In this document: one piece after another, positions 29,689-37,918 of the stretch
Layout of the letters: every line of letters starts with the position of its first letter
How positions within the stretch are numbered: the stretch's first letter is position 1
Source: Coriobacteriales bacterium
Lineage (GTDB): Bacteria > Actinomycetota > Coriobacteriia > Coriobacteriales > JAEZZM01
DNA length: 46,583 bases
Direction of reading: 5' to 3'
NCBI GenBank assembly: GCA_029983705.1
Contig: JASBYZ010000001.1
Coordinates: 1-46,583, forward strand
Notes under the pieces: model-generated
The model's input: the letters and a program-made list of their open reading frames with translations, nothing else
What the model was told of the DNA's origin: nothing
Database searches by the model: none
Translations under genes and position numbers: made by a program

Positions 29689-30144
29689 ATGAAGAAGTAT
29701 TTAGCAACAATTGCAGCAGCTAGTTTAGTTTTAGGGCTTAGCGCATGCGGAGGTGCTCAAGAACAACCTGCAAACGATAGCAATCAAGCAGAACAATCAC
29801 CTGTAGCTGAACAGCCAGTAAAAGAGCAAGCACAAACTATTGACTTAGTAGGTTCCTGGTCAGCAGAAAGCGCAGTAGCTGAAATCACAAAAGATAAAAT
29901 TACAATACAGATTTTGAGCGAAGATGGAACTGAGAAATTTTTATATTGGGTTGGAGATTATAAGCTGCCTGAAACCTTAGAAAAAGAGTTCACTTTTACC
30001 TCAAATGCTGACAAAGAGGCATTAAGTACATCAATAATGGGTTCGCAAGATGACACTAAAGAATTTACTTACAAAAACGGCAAGATCTCTTTTGAGTTCC
30101 AAGCTATGGGAATGACAAAAACTATCGAAATGCAGAAAAAATAG
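29689..30144 (+). CDS. prophage lipoprotein
   Basis: A 151-residue secreted lipoprotein with signal peptide and lipobox L-S-A-C at about residues 17-20, an unstructured Q/E/P-rich linker (about 21-55) and a small beta-rich domain starting V-G-S-W-S-A-E. Surface lipoproteins carried in prophage lysogeny modules can block DNA injection by related phages, and the layout fits. The activity is inferred. A good ribosome site (GAAAGGGG) precedes the ATG. Confidence 0.8.
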   Translation: MKKYLATIAAASLVLGLSACGGAQEQPANDSNQAEQSPVAEQPVKEQAQTIDLVGSWSAESAVAEITKDKITIQILSEDGTEKFLYWVGDYKLPETLEKEFTFTSNADKEALSTSIMGSQDDTKEFTYKNGKISFEFQAMGMTKTIEMQKK

Positions 30145-30170
30145 CAAAGATTAAGTGAGATATAAATTTC

Positions 30171-30184
30171 AAGCGGCTAAGGAA
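30171..30184 (+). repeat. left copy of 14-base direct repeat around the HsdR-N gene
   Basis: AAGCGGCTAAGGAA occurs here and exactly again at 30981-30994, 810 bases later. Both copies lie just before a start codon. The repeats bracket the HsdR-N module and suggest that it entered, or can be lost, by recombination between short identical sequences. Confidence 0.65.
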
Positions 30185-30197
30185 TTGGAGTAGAAAA

Positions 30198-30698
30198 ATG
30201 GCTGTGTATCAAGATAAAGCAAAAGAAAGAATCAGGGGTAAACTTAATAAGGTAACCAACCTTATTAATCAACAGATAGAGAGAAAAATTGGCGAATCTG
30301 ATACCAGGCTTATTGTAGTTACTATCCTTACCCAATTATTAGGCTGGAACCAATTTGAGAATCTAACTGGAGAATATGCCATTAAAGGCGGCTATGCTGA
30401 TTTTATATTGCGAAAAGATGAACAGCCTTTAGCGGTTATTGAAGTAAAACCTGTAACGCTGCAAAAGCTTAAAGAGCAGCATATTAGACAAGCCAGGGAT
30501 TATGCAATCAATGAAGGTATAGATTGGGTAATACTCACCACTGCCAATGAGTGGCAAATATATAAGATCGTATTCACTGACAATGTTCCTGATGCCGTAT
30601 TTGTTTATTCAGTAAAACTAACAGATAAAGATATTAAACCATCAGAAAAAACAGAGTTACTTTATTATCTATCTGAAGAAGCCTTTAGAAAAAAATGA
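30198..30698 (+). CDS. HsdR-N domain nuclease, N-terminal part of a split gene
   Basis: A 166-residue protein matching the N-terminal nuclease domain of type I restriction HsdR subunits, found alone in many prophages. The PD-(D/E)XK site is E59, D68 (Y-A-D-F) and E82-V-K84 (A-V-I-E-V-K-P), with the Q-A-R-D-Y-A helix after it, all intact. Translation ends at TGA immediately after an A7 run (30689-30695). In the +1 frame, reading continues without a stop into the gene at 30724, so this is probably two thirds of a formerly longer protein. No helicase or specificity subunit is near. Confidence 0.8.
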   Translation: MAVYQDKAKERIRGKLNKVTNLINQQIERKIGESDTRLIVVTILTQLLGWNQFENLTGEYAIKGGYADFILRKDEQPLAVIEVKPVTLQKLKEQHIRQARDYAINEGIDWVILTTANEWQIYKIVFTDNVPDAVFVYSVKLTDKDIKPSEKTELLYYLSEEAFRKK

Positions 30699-30723
30699 AC
30701 TAGAAGACTACTATGAGCATAAT

Positions 30724-30969
30724 ATGTTATTAGCTCCGGATAGTCTTATAAAATACTTATTCACTCAGCCTGTTCTAAATCGTATTAAAAATGAAATAAA
30801 GAACGACACTGGTCAGAAGGTCACAGAACTAGAAGTCGCAAAAGCCCTAGCCAACAGTTGCGTATGCGAGGACTGTATACCAGATGACTTGGAGCAGATT
30901 GTTAAACGCTCACTAAACTTATCCCGCAGACGGAGCAAAAAAGCTCCAGTCACTGCTTCTGAAGAGTAA
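30724..30969 (+). CDS. C-terminal part of the split HsdR-N protein
   Basis: An 81-codon frame whose upstream extension encodes E-L-E-D-Y-Y-E-H-N before the ATG and meets the end of the 30198-30698 gene at an A7 run. Removing one A would fuse the two into a protein of about 255 residues. There is no good ribosome site before the ATG. The sequence, with V-L-N-R-I-K-N-E-I and V-A-K-A-L-A helices, resembles the C-terminal tail of such stand-alone HsdR-N proteins. It is either a broken gene or one rescued by slippage. Confidence 0.65.
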   Translation: MLLAPDSLIKYLFTQPVLNRIKNEIKNDTGQKVTELEVAKALANSCVCEDCIPDDLEQIVKRSLNLSRRRSKKAPVTASEE

Positions 30970-30980
30970 AGTACGGTCAA

Positions 30981-30994
30981 AAGCGGCTAAGGAA
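30981..30994 (+). repeat. right copy of 14-base direct repeat
   Basis: Exact second copy of AAGCGGCTAAGGAA found at 30171-30184, placed before the XRE regulator gene. Confidence 0.65.
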
Positions 30995-31006
30995 ACGGAA
31001 TAAAAT

Positions 31007-31429
31007 ATGAACCCAAACGATGAATATCTTACTGAGTCTATGAAAAAATTGATTAAAAATAATTTTGGTAGTGTGGAAAATTTTGCAAAAGAACTGGGTG
31101 TGTCTACTAACACAATATACGGAGTGCTGAATCGAGGCATTTATTCGGTAAGTTTTAGCAGAGTAGCAACGCTTTCAGATTATTTAAAAATAAGCTTAGA
31201 TGGATTAGCGGAGGGTAATATAATCTCATTAGATGGTCGTGTTGAACATGTCTCAAGTGATGAGGAAGAATTGTTAGAAGCTTACAGGGGGCTTCCTGAA
31301 TCATTGCGAGAATATGCAATAGAAAGCCTATGTCAAGTCCATGAAAAATACGAAAATCTCTTAAAAAATATGGTTGATAAAACTATTAAATCAAATTTAG
31401 ATTTATCTCAAGTTAATTGGGATGAGTAG
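31007..31429 (+). CDS. XRE family regulator next to integrase
   Basis: A 140-residue protein with an N-terminal helix-turn-helix (about 22-43, G-S-V-E-N-F-A-K-E-L-G-V-S) and a C-terminal region of helices containing S-S-D-E-E-E-L-L-E-A-Y-R-G-L-P, a segment often found in phage repressors. Its stop lies two bases before the integrase start, so the two are co-transcribed. It may regulate integrase or act as a second immunity repressor. No protease domain is present. Confidence 0.78.
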   Translation: MNPNDEYLTESMKKLIKNNFGSVENFAKELGVSTNTIYGVLNRGIYSVSFSRVATLSDYLKISLDGLAEGNIISLDGRVEHVSSDEEELLEAYRGLPESLREYAIESLCQVHEKYENLLKNMVDKTIKSNLDLSQVNWDE

Positions 31430-31431
31430 CC

Positions 31432-32508
31432 ATGTCCATTAGAAAAACCAAATCAGGCAAGTTCCAAGTACGCTTAGAAGCTGGATATTCTCTCTCTGGC
31501 AAGCGTCAACAGATTTCTAAAACGTTTGACACGCTAAGAGAAGCTAAGCAATTTGAACTTGATAATGACACGGTCGATAATGATAGATTCTCATCTAAAA
31601 CCACACTTAAAGAGTTTGTCGAAGTGGTTTATTTACCGCTCAAAAAAGATACTGTGAGAGCATCCACTTTTAAAGCCTATGGCTATCATCTAAATTCTTA
31701 TATCTTACCTATCCTTGGGAGGTATGAAATAAGCGATATCAACCATATGGCAATCCAAAAGATGATTAATAGTATTAATACGTGGAAAAACGCTAAAAAC
31801 GCCCATGCAACGCTTAGAAACGTGCTTAATGAGTGCATTAATGTGGGCATGCTTAAGTATAATCCTGCCCGTGAAAGTTATAGATTCCCAGAGCGAGTGA
31901 TGCATCCAGAAGACCATAATGGTGTTGTATTGGATAATTTTAAGGATATATTTGATTTTCTAAAAGCAATACATGGTTTTAGATCAGAGCCTGTTTGCGT
32001 CCTGGGACTTTGTTTTGGGCTAAGAAAGGGCGAGATTCTGGGGCTTGATTGGCAACACGTGAACTTTTCAAATAAGCTAATCAAAATTAGGCAAACATAT
32101 GTTAATGACACCTTAACTTTACCTAAAACAAAAAAATCAGTGCGTGACATACCTATGAATGATTATGCTTACAAATACCTAAAAACACTAAAATCAAGTA
32201 ACAATATACTTAGCTTAGATGGCTCTAACCCAGTTGCTATGCTTAACGGGAAACGTTTTAGCGGTAAGTATGCCCATGAGGTTTTATCACGTGATATAGA
32301 TCAATTGGAGCTCCCTAAGATAACAATTCTGTCTATGCGTCATTCATTTGCCACAGCATGCATTAACTCCGGCATTGACGTATCCAAAGTATCTAAAATG
32401 CTCGGGCACACCAATATCACGACCACGTATAACAAATACGTGCGTCCAAGCCTTAATGATATCGGTTCAGATATGGATAAAATCAATAAGATTATGTTCG
32501 GTGGATAA
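31432..32508 (+). CDS. int: tyrosine-family phage integrase
   Basis: A 358-residue integrase with an N-terminal arm-binding part (1-55), a SAM-like core-binding domain (about 60-160) and a catalytic domain. Catalytic residues seen are R198 (G-L-R-K-G-E), a lysine in the P-K-T-K-K-S hairpin, R303 and H304 (M-R-H-S-F-A), H326 (L-G-H-T) and Y336 (N-K-Y). The first histidine of the usual H-x-L-R-H box is leucine here (L300). It lies 140 bases from the tRNA-Lys gene, whose 3' end is the likely attachment core. Confidence 0.93.
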   Translation: MSIRKTKSGKFQVRLEAGYSLSGKRQQISKTFDTLREAKQFELDNDTVDNDRFSSKTTLKEFVEVVYLPLKKDTVRASTFKAYGYHLNSYILPILGRYEISDINHMAIQKMINSINTWKNAKNAHATLRNVLNECINVGMLKYNPARESYRFPERVMHPEDHNGVVLDNFKDIFDFLKAIHGFRSEPVCVLGLCFGLRKGEILGLDWQHVNFSNKLIKIRQTYVNDTLTLPKTKKSVRDIPMNDYAYKYLKTLKSSNNILSLDGSNPVAMLNGKRFSGKYAHEVLSRDIDQLELPKITILSMRHSFATACINSGIDVSKVSKMLGHTNITTTYNKYVRPSLNDIGSDMDKINKIMFGG

Positions 32509-32648
32509 CTCAACCATAAATTTATAGATTTATATAATTAAAGATTAGAAGTTTTGTTGAAAAACACTTTAGTTTATACTAGTGAAAAATCTCGTGAAAT
32601 CGTGTGAAATATTTTAGGGGTAATTATGCCATCTACCTGCGGTTTTGA

Positions 32649-32700
32649 TGGTGGGCCGTTGGGGATTCGAACCCCAGACCTTAGGATTAAAAGTCCTCTG
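32649..32700. other. likely right attachment site core (3' part of tRNA-Lys)
   Basis: Tyrosine integrases commonly recombine within the 3' half of a tRNA gene next to the integrase gene, leaving the tRNA intact at one end and a fragment at the other. The expected second copy of the T arm and acceptor sequence was looked for in positions 1-1300 and not found, so the left end of the prophage is outside the window. Exact core limits are unknown. Confidence 0.5.
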
Positions 32701-32724
32701 CTCTACCAACTGAGCTAACGGCCC
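32649..32724 (-). tRNA. tRNA-Lys (anticodon UUU)
   Basis: A complete 76-base cloverleaf read on the minus strand. The acceptor stem is GGGCCGT with ACGGCCC, the D arm contains AGCTCAGTTGGTAGAGC, the anticodon loop is CTTTTAA, the T arm contains GGTTCGAATCC and the 3' CCA is encoded. The 3' end points at the prophage, and the integrase gene lies beside it, so the gene is the probable integration site. Confidence 0.95.
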
Positions 32725-32818
32725 ATAATGTTTCATGACTCAAACAACTAGCTAATGATACTACAATTAAATTCACTTTGTGCCAAGGTTTTTAAAATAA
32801 TCTTCAAATATGTTGCAC

Positions 32819-32876
32819 ATATGAACGGCCTCCCTTGATTGCCATACTAGGAGCTACACTGGGAGGCCGTTCATAT
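32819..32876. repeat. 16-base perfect inverted repeat (long hairpin)
   Basis: ATATGAACGGCCTCCC (32819-32834) and its exact inverse complement (32861-32876) enclose a 26-base spacer. The right arm touches the stop codon of the lipoprotein gene at 32876-33376, so it probably ends or stabilises that transcript, though no T run follows on the minus strand. Confidence 0.75.
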
Positions 32877-33376
32877 TACTCTAGCCTTAAATCGTATACC
32901 GGACCAGTAATGTTTTCTAATGTTCCCTCATATTTAGGACTTGGGTCAAATATTTCTACACTCACCTGCCCGCTTTCCAACTGATTATCAATACTCTCGG
33001 CATATAGAGTGAAATATTCATTCTGAGAGTTAGCAAGCCCAAAACAAGTTATTACATATTCCTCTTTTACTATTGAATCAATTTGGGGCTCATTAACTAA
33101 AAAATCCACTAGCTCTTTAAGCTCTTCTTCACTTTGGTAGTTGCTTGTTTCCTCCCATAAGCTCAGACCAATTAGTTTATCCTCATCAAAAATCAAATGT
33201 AGATTTTTCAAGTTACTGTGCACTAGATTATGACTTTTTAAAGCCGTTTTAATTTCTTGTTCCGACTTACCTATTAAATCTTCAGCGTAAATTTCATCTC
33301 TCATACCACATGAGGTGAGCATGAGTACTATAAAAACAAATAGGATTAATTTTATAAACCTCATAAGCATCCTCAT
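32876..33376 (-). CDS. chromosomal lipoprotein of unknown function
   Basis: A 166-residue secreted lipoprotein: hydrophobic signal (about 5-20) and lipobox L-T-S-C at 20-23, then an acidic domain with G-K-S-E-Q-E-I-K-T-A-L near residues 36-46. No family is recognised. It is outside the prophage and is transcribed towards the tRNA gene. AGGA lies just before the chosen ATG at 33376; ATG codons two and four residues later are possible alternatives. Confidence 0.7.
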   Translation of the reverse strand: MRMLMRFIKLILFVFIVLMLTSCGMRDEIYAEDLIGKSEQEIKTALKSHNLVHSNLKNLHLIFDEDKLIGLSLWEETSNYQSEEELKELVDFLVNEPQIDSIVKEEYVITCFGLANSQNEYFTLYAESIDNQLESGQVSVEIFDPSPKYEGTLENITGPVYDLRLE

Positions 33377-33555
33377 TTAATTCCTAGTAAAACAGTAAGT
33401 TTTTTCTTTTATTTTTTATGTCTACTACTTTCTATATTTATTTTATTACTTTTTGCATAATGATTTTCGATAGTTGAGGCAATTTCTCTTATTTTTCATT
33501 TCCTTATTAATAATTTACGCTAGGATATATCGTGCATAGGGGAGGGTAATCTCAT

Positions 33556-34191
33556 ATGAATAATGCAAACGACTTAAATTTAAGTCGATCTGAGGTATTT
33601 CATACGCTTGCAGCATTTTGGCTTAAACCAGAACAAGAAAGCTATATTGAAATTACTTCTCTAGAAAGTTTATATCATTTTATTAACTTAATTAGTGAGA
33701 CTTATCACATCAGTGTTGATTCTTTAGATTTCTTAAAATCATTCCCCACCTTTGAAGAGCATGCTAAAAACTATGAGCAGCTTTTCTCATTATCCTTTGG
33801 AAAGCTTGCAGCGCCACTGGTTGAATCTGTGTATAAGAAGTGGACAGAGAATCCAGAAATTAACACGCCTCAAGCTCACCAAACAGGATATGTAAAGGGC
33901 GATAGCTATTCTTATATGAAGGCTCTGCTCCATCAGCTAGAAATTGAGCTACCTGATGAGTACCAAGCAGATGAGCTTCCAATCATATTAGACGTCTATG
34001 CCCTTCTAATTGAATATGCGCCTGTGAGCTCAATTAAAAACTTGAGTGAAAACCACCTGGATTGGCTTGATGAACTTTCATCCAGACTTGCAAGGGTTGT
34101 TACAAAGAGAGGCTTTGGAGAGTTCTACCTTGACTTCTTAGCACTCACTCAATCATTAGTTGAGCTAGAACATAGATTGTATTTGCCCTAA
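33556..34191 (+). CDS. TorD/DmsD-type chaperone for a molybdoenzyme
   Basis: A 211-residue all-helical protein of the TorD family, with the Y-E-Q-L-F-S-L segment (73-79) and the later D-V-Y-A-L-L-I-E-Y helix. These chaperones bind the twin-arginine signal and help insert the molybdenum cofactor before export. Its natural client is the oxidoreductase encoded 14 bases downstream. A GGGGAGG ribosome site precedes the ATG. The 179 bases upstream are AT-rich and probably hold the operon promoter, but no clear -35/-10 pair was found. Confidence 0.85.
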   Translation: MNNANDLNLSRSEVFHTLAAFWLKPEQESYIEITSLESLYHFINLISETYHISVDSLDFLKSFPTFEEHAKNYEQLFSLSFGKLAAPLVESVYKKWTENPEINTPQAHQTGYVKGDSYSYMKALLHQLEIELPDEYQADELPIILDVYALLIEYAPVSSIKNLSENHLDWLDELSSRLARVVTKRGFGEFYLDFLALTQSLVELEHRLYLP

Positions 34192-34205
34192 AGGAGGAGG
34201 GACAG

Positions 34206-36404
34206 ATGACAAAACTTACAAGAAGGGGCTTTCTTAAAGCCTCAACAGCTACCGCAGCTGTAGCTACTCTTGGTACCTTAAGTTACCAAGACTGGCAAAA
34301 GCAAGCATACGCAAGTGAGGGTGAAGCAGACGCTGAGGTTCAAATCTCATCATCTACTTGTAACGCATGCTCAAACAAATGCGGTCTTGAGGTGTTTACC
34401 AAAAACGGTAAACTTTGGAAAATTAAGGGATCAAACATCCATCCAAATTCACTTGGAACACTTTGTGCACGCGGCCATGGTTTTGCAACTAATGCCTATA
34501 ACGATGCGCGTCTCACCAGCCCGCTTAAGAAAAACGAAGACGGAACATTTAGTGAGATTTCTTGGGAGCAGGCCTATCAAGAAATTGGCGAGAAGGTAAA
34601 AAAGATTATTGCTGAAGACGGACCACAAGCACTTGCAATAACTCAAGACCCTCGACCATCCGGTAAGTTTTACTCAAAGCGCTTTATGAATGCTTTTGGT
34701 TCTCAAAATGTATATACGCACCATGCAGCATGTAACCTATCAAAATTAACTGCATATGCTCACACCATTAAAAAAGAGCCAAAATGTGATTTTAATAACG
34801 CTGACGCAGTAATGTTTATTGGTAGATCTTTTGGTGACGGTATTAAACCGAGTGCCATGAAAAACCTAGCTAACAACGTTAAGCGTGGACTGCACATAAT
34901 TATGGTAGACCCACGTTTTAACGCTACTGCCCACATGGCTAAAGACTGGCTTGCAATTAGACCTGGTACAGACCTTGCTCTTATTCTCGCTATGTCAAAT
35001 GTACTCGTAACAGAAGAGCTCTACGATAAAGACTTTATTGAAAACTACACTACTGGCTTTGATGAGTTTGCTGAGGCAGTAAAAGACTACACCCCAGAGT
35101 GGGCTGCAGAAATTACAACACTTCCTGCAAGCAAAATTAAAGAAGTTGCTGAGTTTATGGCAGAAAAAGCTCCTAAAGCCTTTATTGAACCTTCATGGAG
35201 AGCTGCTTTTGGTTGCTCATACTACAACTCAACTGAGACTGCTCGTGCAACCATCCTCTTTAATGCGCTTCTCGGATGCTACGGCAAAAAAGGTGGTATG
35301 TACTATGGAGATGGCGTTAAGTTTGGCAAGCTCGAAGGCCCTAAGTTCAAAAAGCTTCCAGAACCAGTAGCACCTCAATACGGATCAGACAGATTCCCAC
35401 TCACTCCAACCGGATCAGGCTCATCTGTCGTAGTAGCTGAGGGTATTGAAAAGGGAGATATTAAGGGTCTTTTTTATTACCAATCAAACCCAGTAATAGG
35501 ATACACCAACGCTGAAGACTTTGGTAAGCGCCTTGATATGGCAGACCTTGTCGTAGTAATTGATGTACAAATGTCAGAGACTGCTATGCATGCACACTAT
35601 GTACTTCCAGATACTACCTATATTGAGCGTATGGAAGTACCTTCAAGCACTGGTACAGTTGCTGACGTAAGACTTCAAGGTATTCCAAAGGTACATGAGA
35701 ACACTCGTCCAGTTGACCAAATCTTTACCGAGCTTGCTGAAGCTTGCGGTATTGGAGAATACTTTACCTTTACTGTACAAGATGTAATTGATGCACAAAT
35801 TGCACCATTCCCTGATGAGGTAAAGGAAAAGTTGCTTAAAGAGGGAATTGCAAAGGTTCCAGTAGAAAATCCAAAGAAACCTGATGGTGACCCTCACTTC
35901 CCTAATGATGACAACAAGATTCACTTTGCTGACGACGTGTGGCTTGAGGGTGGTCTTGGCAGAAATATCCAGTGGATTGAGCCAAAATATATGCCAAACC
36001 CAGATAATATCGATGAGTTCAGATTGATCGCAGGTAAGCAGTCAATTCACTCACATACTATGACAACCAATATTCCGCACCTCATTCAAATCACTAAAGA
36101 TTATGATCTTGACCGCGTGTGGATTAACACCAAACGTGCTGAAGCTTTAGGCATTAAAGAGGGCGATAAGATTGAGATTAGCTCAGAGGTAAGCACTACC
36201 CCAGCTATTGCCCACGTTACCGAGAGACTACACCCAGACTGCATCTGGACTGCTTCTCACTACGGAACCAAATCCCCTTATCTTACTGAGGGTGCAGGAC
36301 TTGGTATTTCTTCAATGGATCACACTCCATTTCATATGGAGCCATTTAGTGGATCTAACATGTCCCAAGAAAATCTTGTACACGTTAAAAAGATGGAGGC
36401 GTAA
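34206..36404 (+). CDS. molybdopterin oxidoreductase catalytic subunit (PsrA/PhsA-like)
   Basis: A 732-residue exported catalytic subunit. The twin-arginine signal is R-R-G-F-L-K at 6-11. The [4Fe-4S] site is C52-x2-C55-x3-C59 with C87. C176 (in H-H-A-A-C-N-L-S-K) is at the position of the molybdenum ligand; a cysteine there fits polysulfide/thiosulfate-reductase-like or related enzymes rather than classical DMSO reductase, which uses serine. The C-terminal cofactor-binding domain includes H-S-H-T-M-T-T-N. With the two genes that follow it forms a membrane-bound respiratory complex on the outer face of the membrane. The substrate cannot be fixed from the sequence. Confidence 0.88.
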   Translation: MTKLTRRGFLKASTATAAVATLGTLSYQDWQKQAYASEGEADAEVQISSSTCNACSNKCGLEVFTKNGKLWKIKGSNIHPNSLGTLCARGHGFATNAYNDARLTSPLKKNEDGTFSEISWEQAYQEIGEKVKKIIAEDGPQALAITQDPRPSGKFYSKRFMNAFGSQNVYTHHAACNLSKLTAYAHTIKKEPKCDFNNADAVMFIGRSFGDGIKPSAMKNLANNVKRGLHIIMVDPRFNATAHMAKDWLAIRPGTDLALILAMSNVLVTEELYDKDFIENYTTGFDEFAEAVKDYTPEWAAEITTLPASKIKEVAEFMAEKAPKAFIEPSWRAAFGCSYYNSTETARATILFNALLGCYGKKGGMYYGDGVKFGKLEGPKFKKLPEPVAPQYGSDRFPLTPTGSGSSVVVAEGIEKGDIKGLFYYQSNPVIGYTNAEDFGKRLDMADLVVVIDVQMSETAMHAHYVLPDTTYIERMEVPSSTGTVADVRLQGIPKVHENTRPVDQIFTELAEACGIGEYFTFTVQDVIDAQIAPFPDEVKEKLLKEGIAKVPVENPKKPDGDPHFPNDDNKIHFADDVWLEGGLGRNIQWIEPKYMPNPDNIDEFRLIAGKQSIHSHTMTTNIPHLIQITKDYDLDRVWINTKRAEALGIKEGDKIEISSEVSTTPAIAHVTERLHPDCIWTASHYGTKSPYLTEGAGLGISSMDHTPFHMEPFSGSNMSQENLVHVKKMEA

Positions 36405-36407
36405 ACC

Positions 36408-36944
36408 ATGGCACGTTATGGAATGCTCCTGGATACCGGTAAGTGCGTAGGTTGCTATGCATGCCGTGTGGCTTGTCAGATGCAAAATGAACTACCTCCA
36501 GGTGAATCATATATTAAGTTTTATGAGAACGAGACGGGCGTTTTCCCAAATGTAAATCACGAAATTGTACCTGTACAGTGCCAGCATTGTGAAGATGCGC
36601 CTTGCGTTTCTGTATGCCCAACCACTGCTTCATACATTAGAGAAGACGGCATTGTAATGGTTGATCACTTTAAGTGCATCGGCTGTAAATACTGCATGGA
36701 GGCATGCCCTTACGATGCTCGTGAGATACATCATGCAACCGGCACAATTGATAAGTGCGTCTTCTGCCAAAGCTTAGTTGAGCAAGGTGAAGATCCAGCT
36801 TGCGTTACTACCTGCATTGCTGATGCACGTGTGTTTGGAGATCTTGACGATCCAAATTCACACATCAACCAGGTTATTGCCGAGCAAAACGCTCAACATA
36901 TTGCTGGCGATCTAACAAAGTCCAACTTCTATTATGTGAGGTAG
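36408..36944 (+). CDS. four-cluster ferredoxin subunit (PsrB/DmsB-like)
   Basis: A 178-residue electron-transfer subunit with 16 cysteines in four groups: C13/16/19/23, C58/61/66/70, C90/93/96/100 and C117/120/132/136. All four [4Fe-4S] clusters should be intact. It carries electrons from the quinol-oxidising membrane subunit to the molybdenum subunit. It follows the catalytic gene by three bases. Confidence 0.93.
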   Translation: MARYGMLLDTGKCVGCYACRVACQMQNELPPGESYIKFYENETGVFPNVNHEIVPVQCQHCEDAPCVSVCPTTASYIREDGIVMVDHFKCIGCKYCMEACPYDAREIHHATGTIDKCVFCQSLVEQGEDPACVTTCIADARVFGDLDDPNSHINQVIAEQNAQHIAGDLTKSNFYYVR

Positions 36945-36948
36945 TCAT

Positions 36949-37854
36949 ATGGTTTGGGGAATTATGATCACATGGTACCTATTTTTAGCTGGACTTTCAG
37001 CAGGTGCCTTTATATCTTCTGTTTATGTTGATAACAAATATCCAGGTAGAGATAAGTTTGTACTCATCTCCCGAATTGTTGCACTCCTAGCTCTTGCAGT
37101 AGGACTCATCCTCCTTATTGCAGATGCAGAAGGTGCGCTACATAACCCACTCTCGCTCTTCTTCTTGCTCCACGGAACAAGAACGTCTGTGATGAGCTGG
37201 GGTGTAATCCTACTTATTATTGCAGGTATTGTACAGTTTATTATGCTTGTATACTCTCTTTTCAAGAGCAAGCAAAACAAGCTTATCGATATTATCGCCA
37301 AGATTAAAAAACCACTTGAAATTGTAGGAGTAATTTCTTGCTTGGGTGTAGGTGCGTATACCGGTCTATTAATTGGTGTAGTTAAAACTGCTCCACTTTG
37401 GAATAACGCTATTTTACCTACACTCTTCTTGGTGTCTGCGCTTTCATCAGGTATTGCTGCATCACAGTTTTTCTCAGCAATATTTGTGTCAAATGAGGCA
37501 AAAGGTCTTTGGTCTTTAAAGAAGGACCACTTAGTACTTCTAATAGTTGAAATGCTACTTCTCTTCTTCATGCTCTTTATCGTAAACTCTGGCAATGCAG
37601 CTGGTGTTGAATCAGTTCAAAGCTTAGTAAGCGGTAAGTATACAATTTTATTCTGGGGTATTTTGGTGATTGGTGGACTCTTAGTTCCAGCAATTATTGA
37701 AGCCATTGAAATAAGACATGTAAACCACGACCCTCATCTGAATCCAAACCTCATCCTCCTCTTTGTTGTTGAAGGTTTGGTAATACTTGGTGGTTTCATG
37801 CTTAGATACCTAGTTATTGAAGCTGCAGTACCACTGAACTTCTTAGGTTTCTAA
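36949..37854 (+). CDS. NrfD/PsrC-type membrane anchor subunit
   Basis: A 301-residue membrane protein with about eight hydrophobic spans and the NrfD-family start W-x-I-M-I-T-W-Y-L-F-L-A-G-L-S-A-G-A. It anchors the complex and exchanges electrons with menaquinone. It is the last gene of the operon and is followed by a strong terminator. The four-base gap to the ferredoxin gene shows they form one unit. Confidence 0.9.
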   Translation: MVWGIMITWYLFLAGLSAGAFISSVYVDNKYPGRDKFVLISRIVALLALAVGLILLIADAEGALHNPLSLFFLLHGTRTSVMSWGVILLIIAGIVQFIMLVYSLFKSKQNKLIDIIAKIKKPLEIVGVISCLGVGAYTGLLIGVVKTAPLWNNAILPTLFLVSALSSGIAASQFFSAIFVSNEAKGLWSLKKDHLVLLIVEMLLLFFMLFIVNSGNAAGVESVQSLVSGKYTILFWGILVIGGLLVPAIIEAIEIRHVNHDPHLNPNLILLFVVEGLVILGGFMLRYLVIEAAVPLNFLGF

Positions 37855-37886
37855 GAGTCCTCTGAGTTTTTGCTCAGTCGACTAAA

Positions 37887-37918
37887 GGGCGGACAAGTTT
37901 GTCCGCCCTTTTCTTTTT
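37887..37918. terminator. bidirectional terminator after the oxidoreductase operon
   Basis: GGGCGGAC (37887-37894) pairs with GTCCGCCC (37901-37908), extendable by two more pairs, followed by TTTTCTTTTT on the plus strand. An A run on the left gives the minus strand a short T run too, and the acetyltransferase gene ends here from the other side. Confidence 0.9.
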
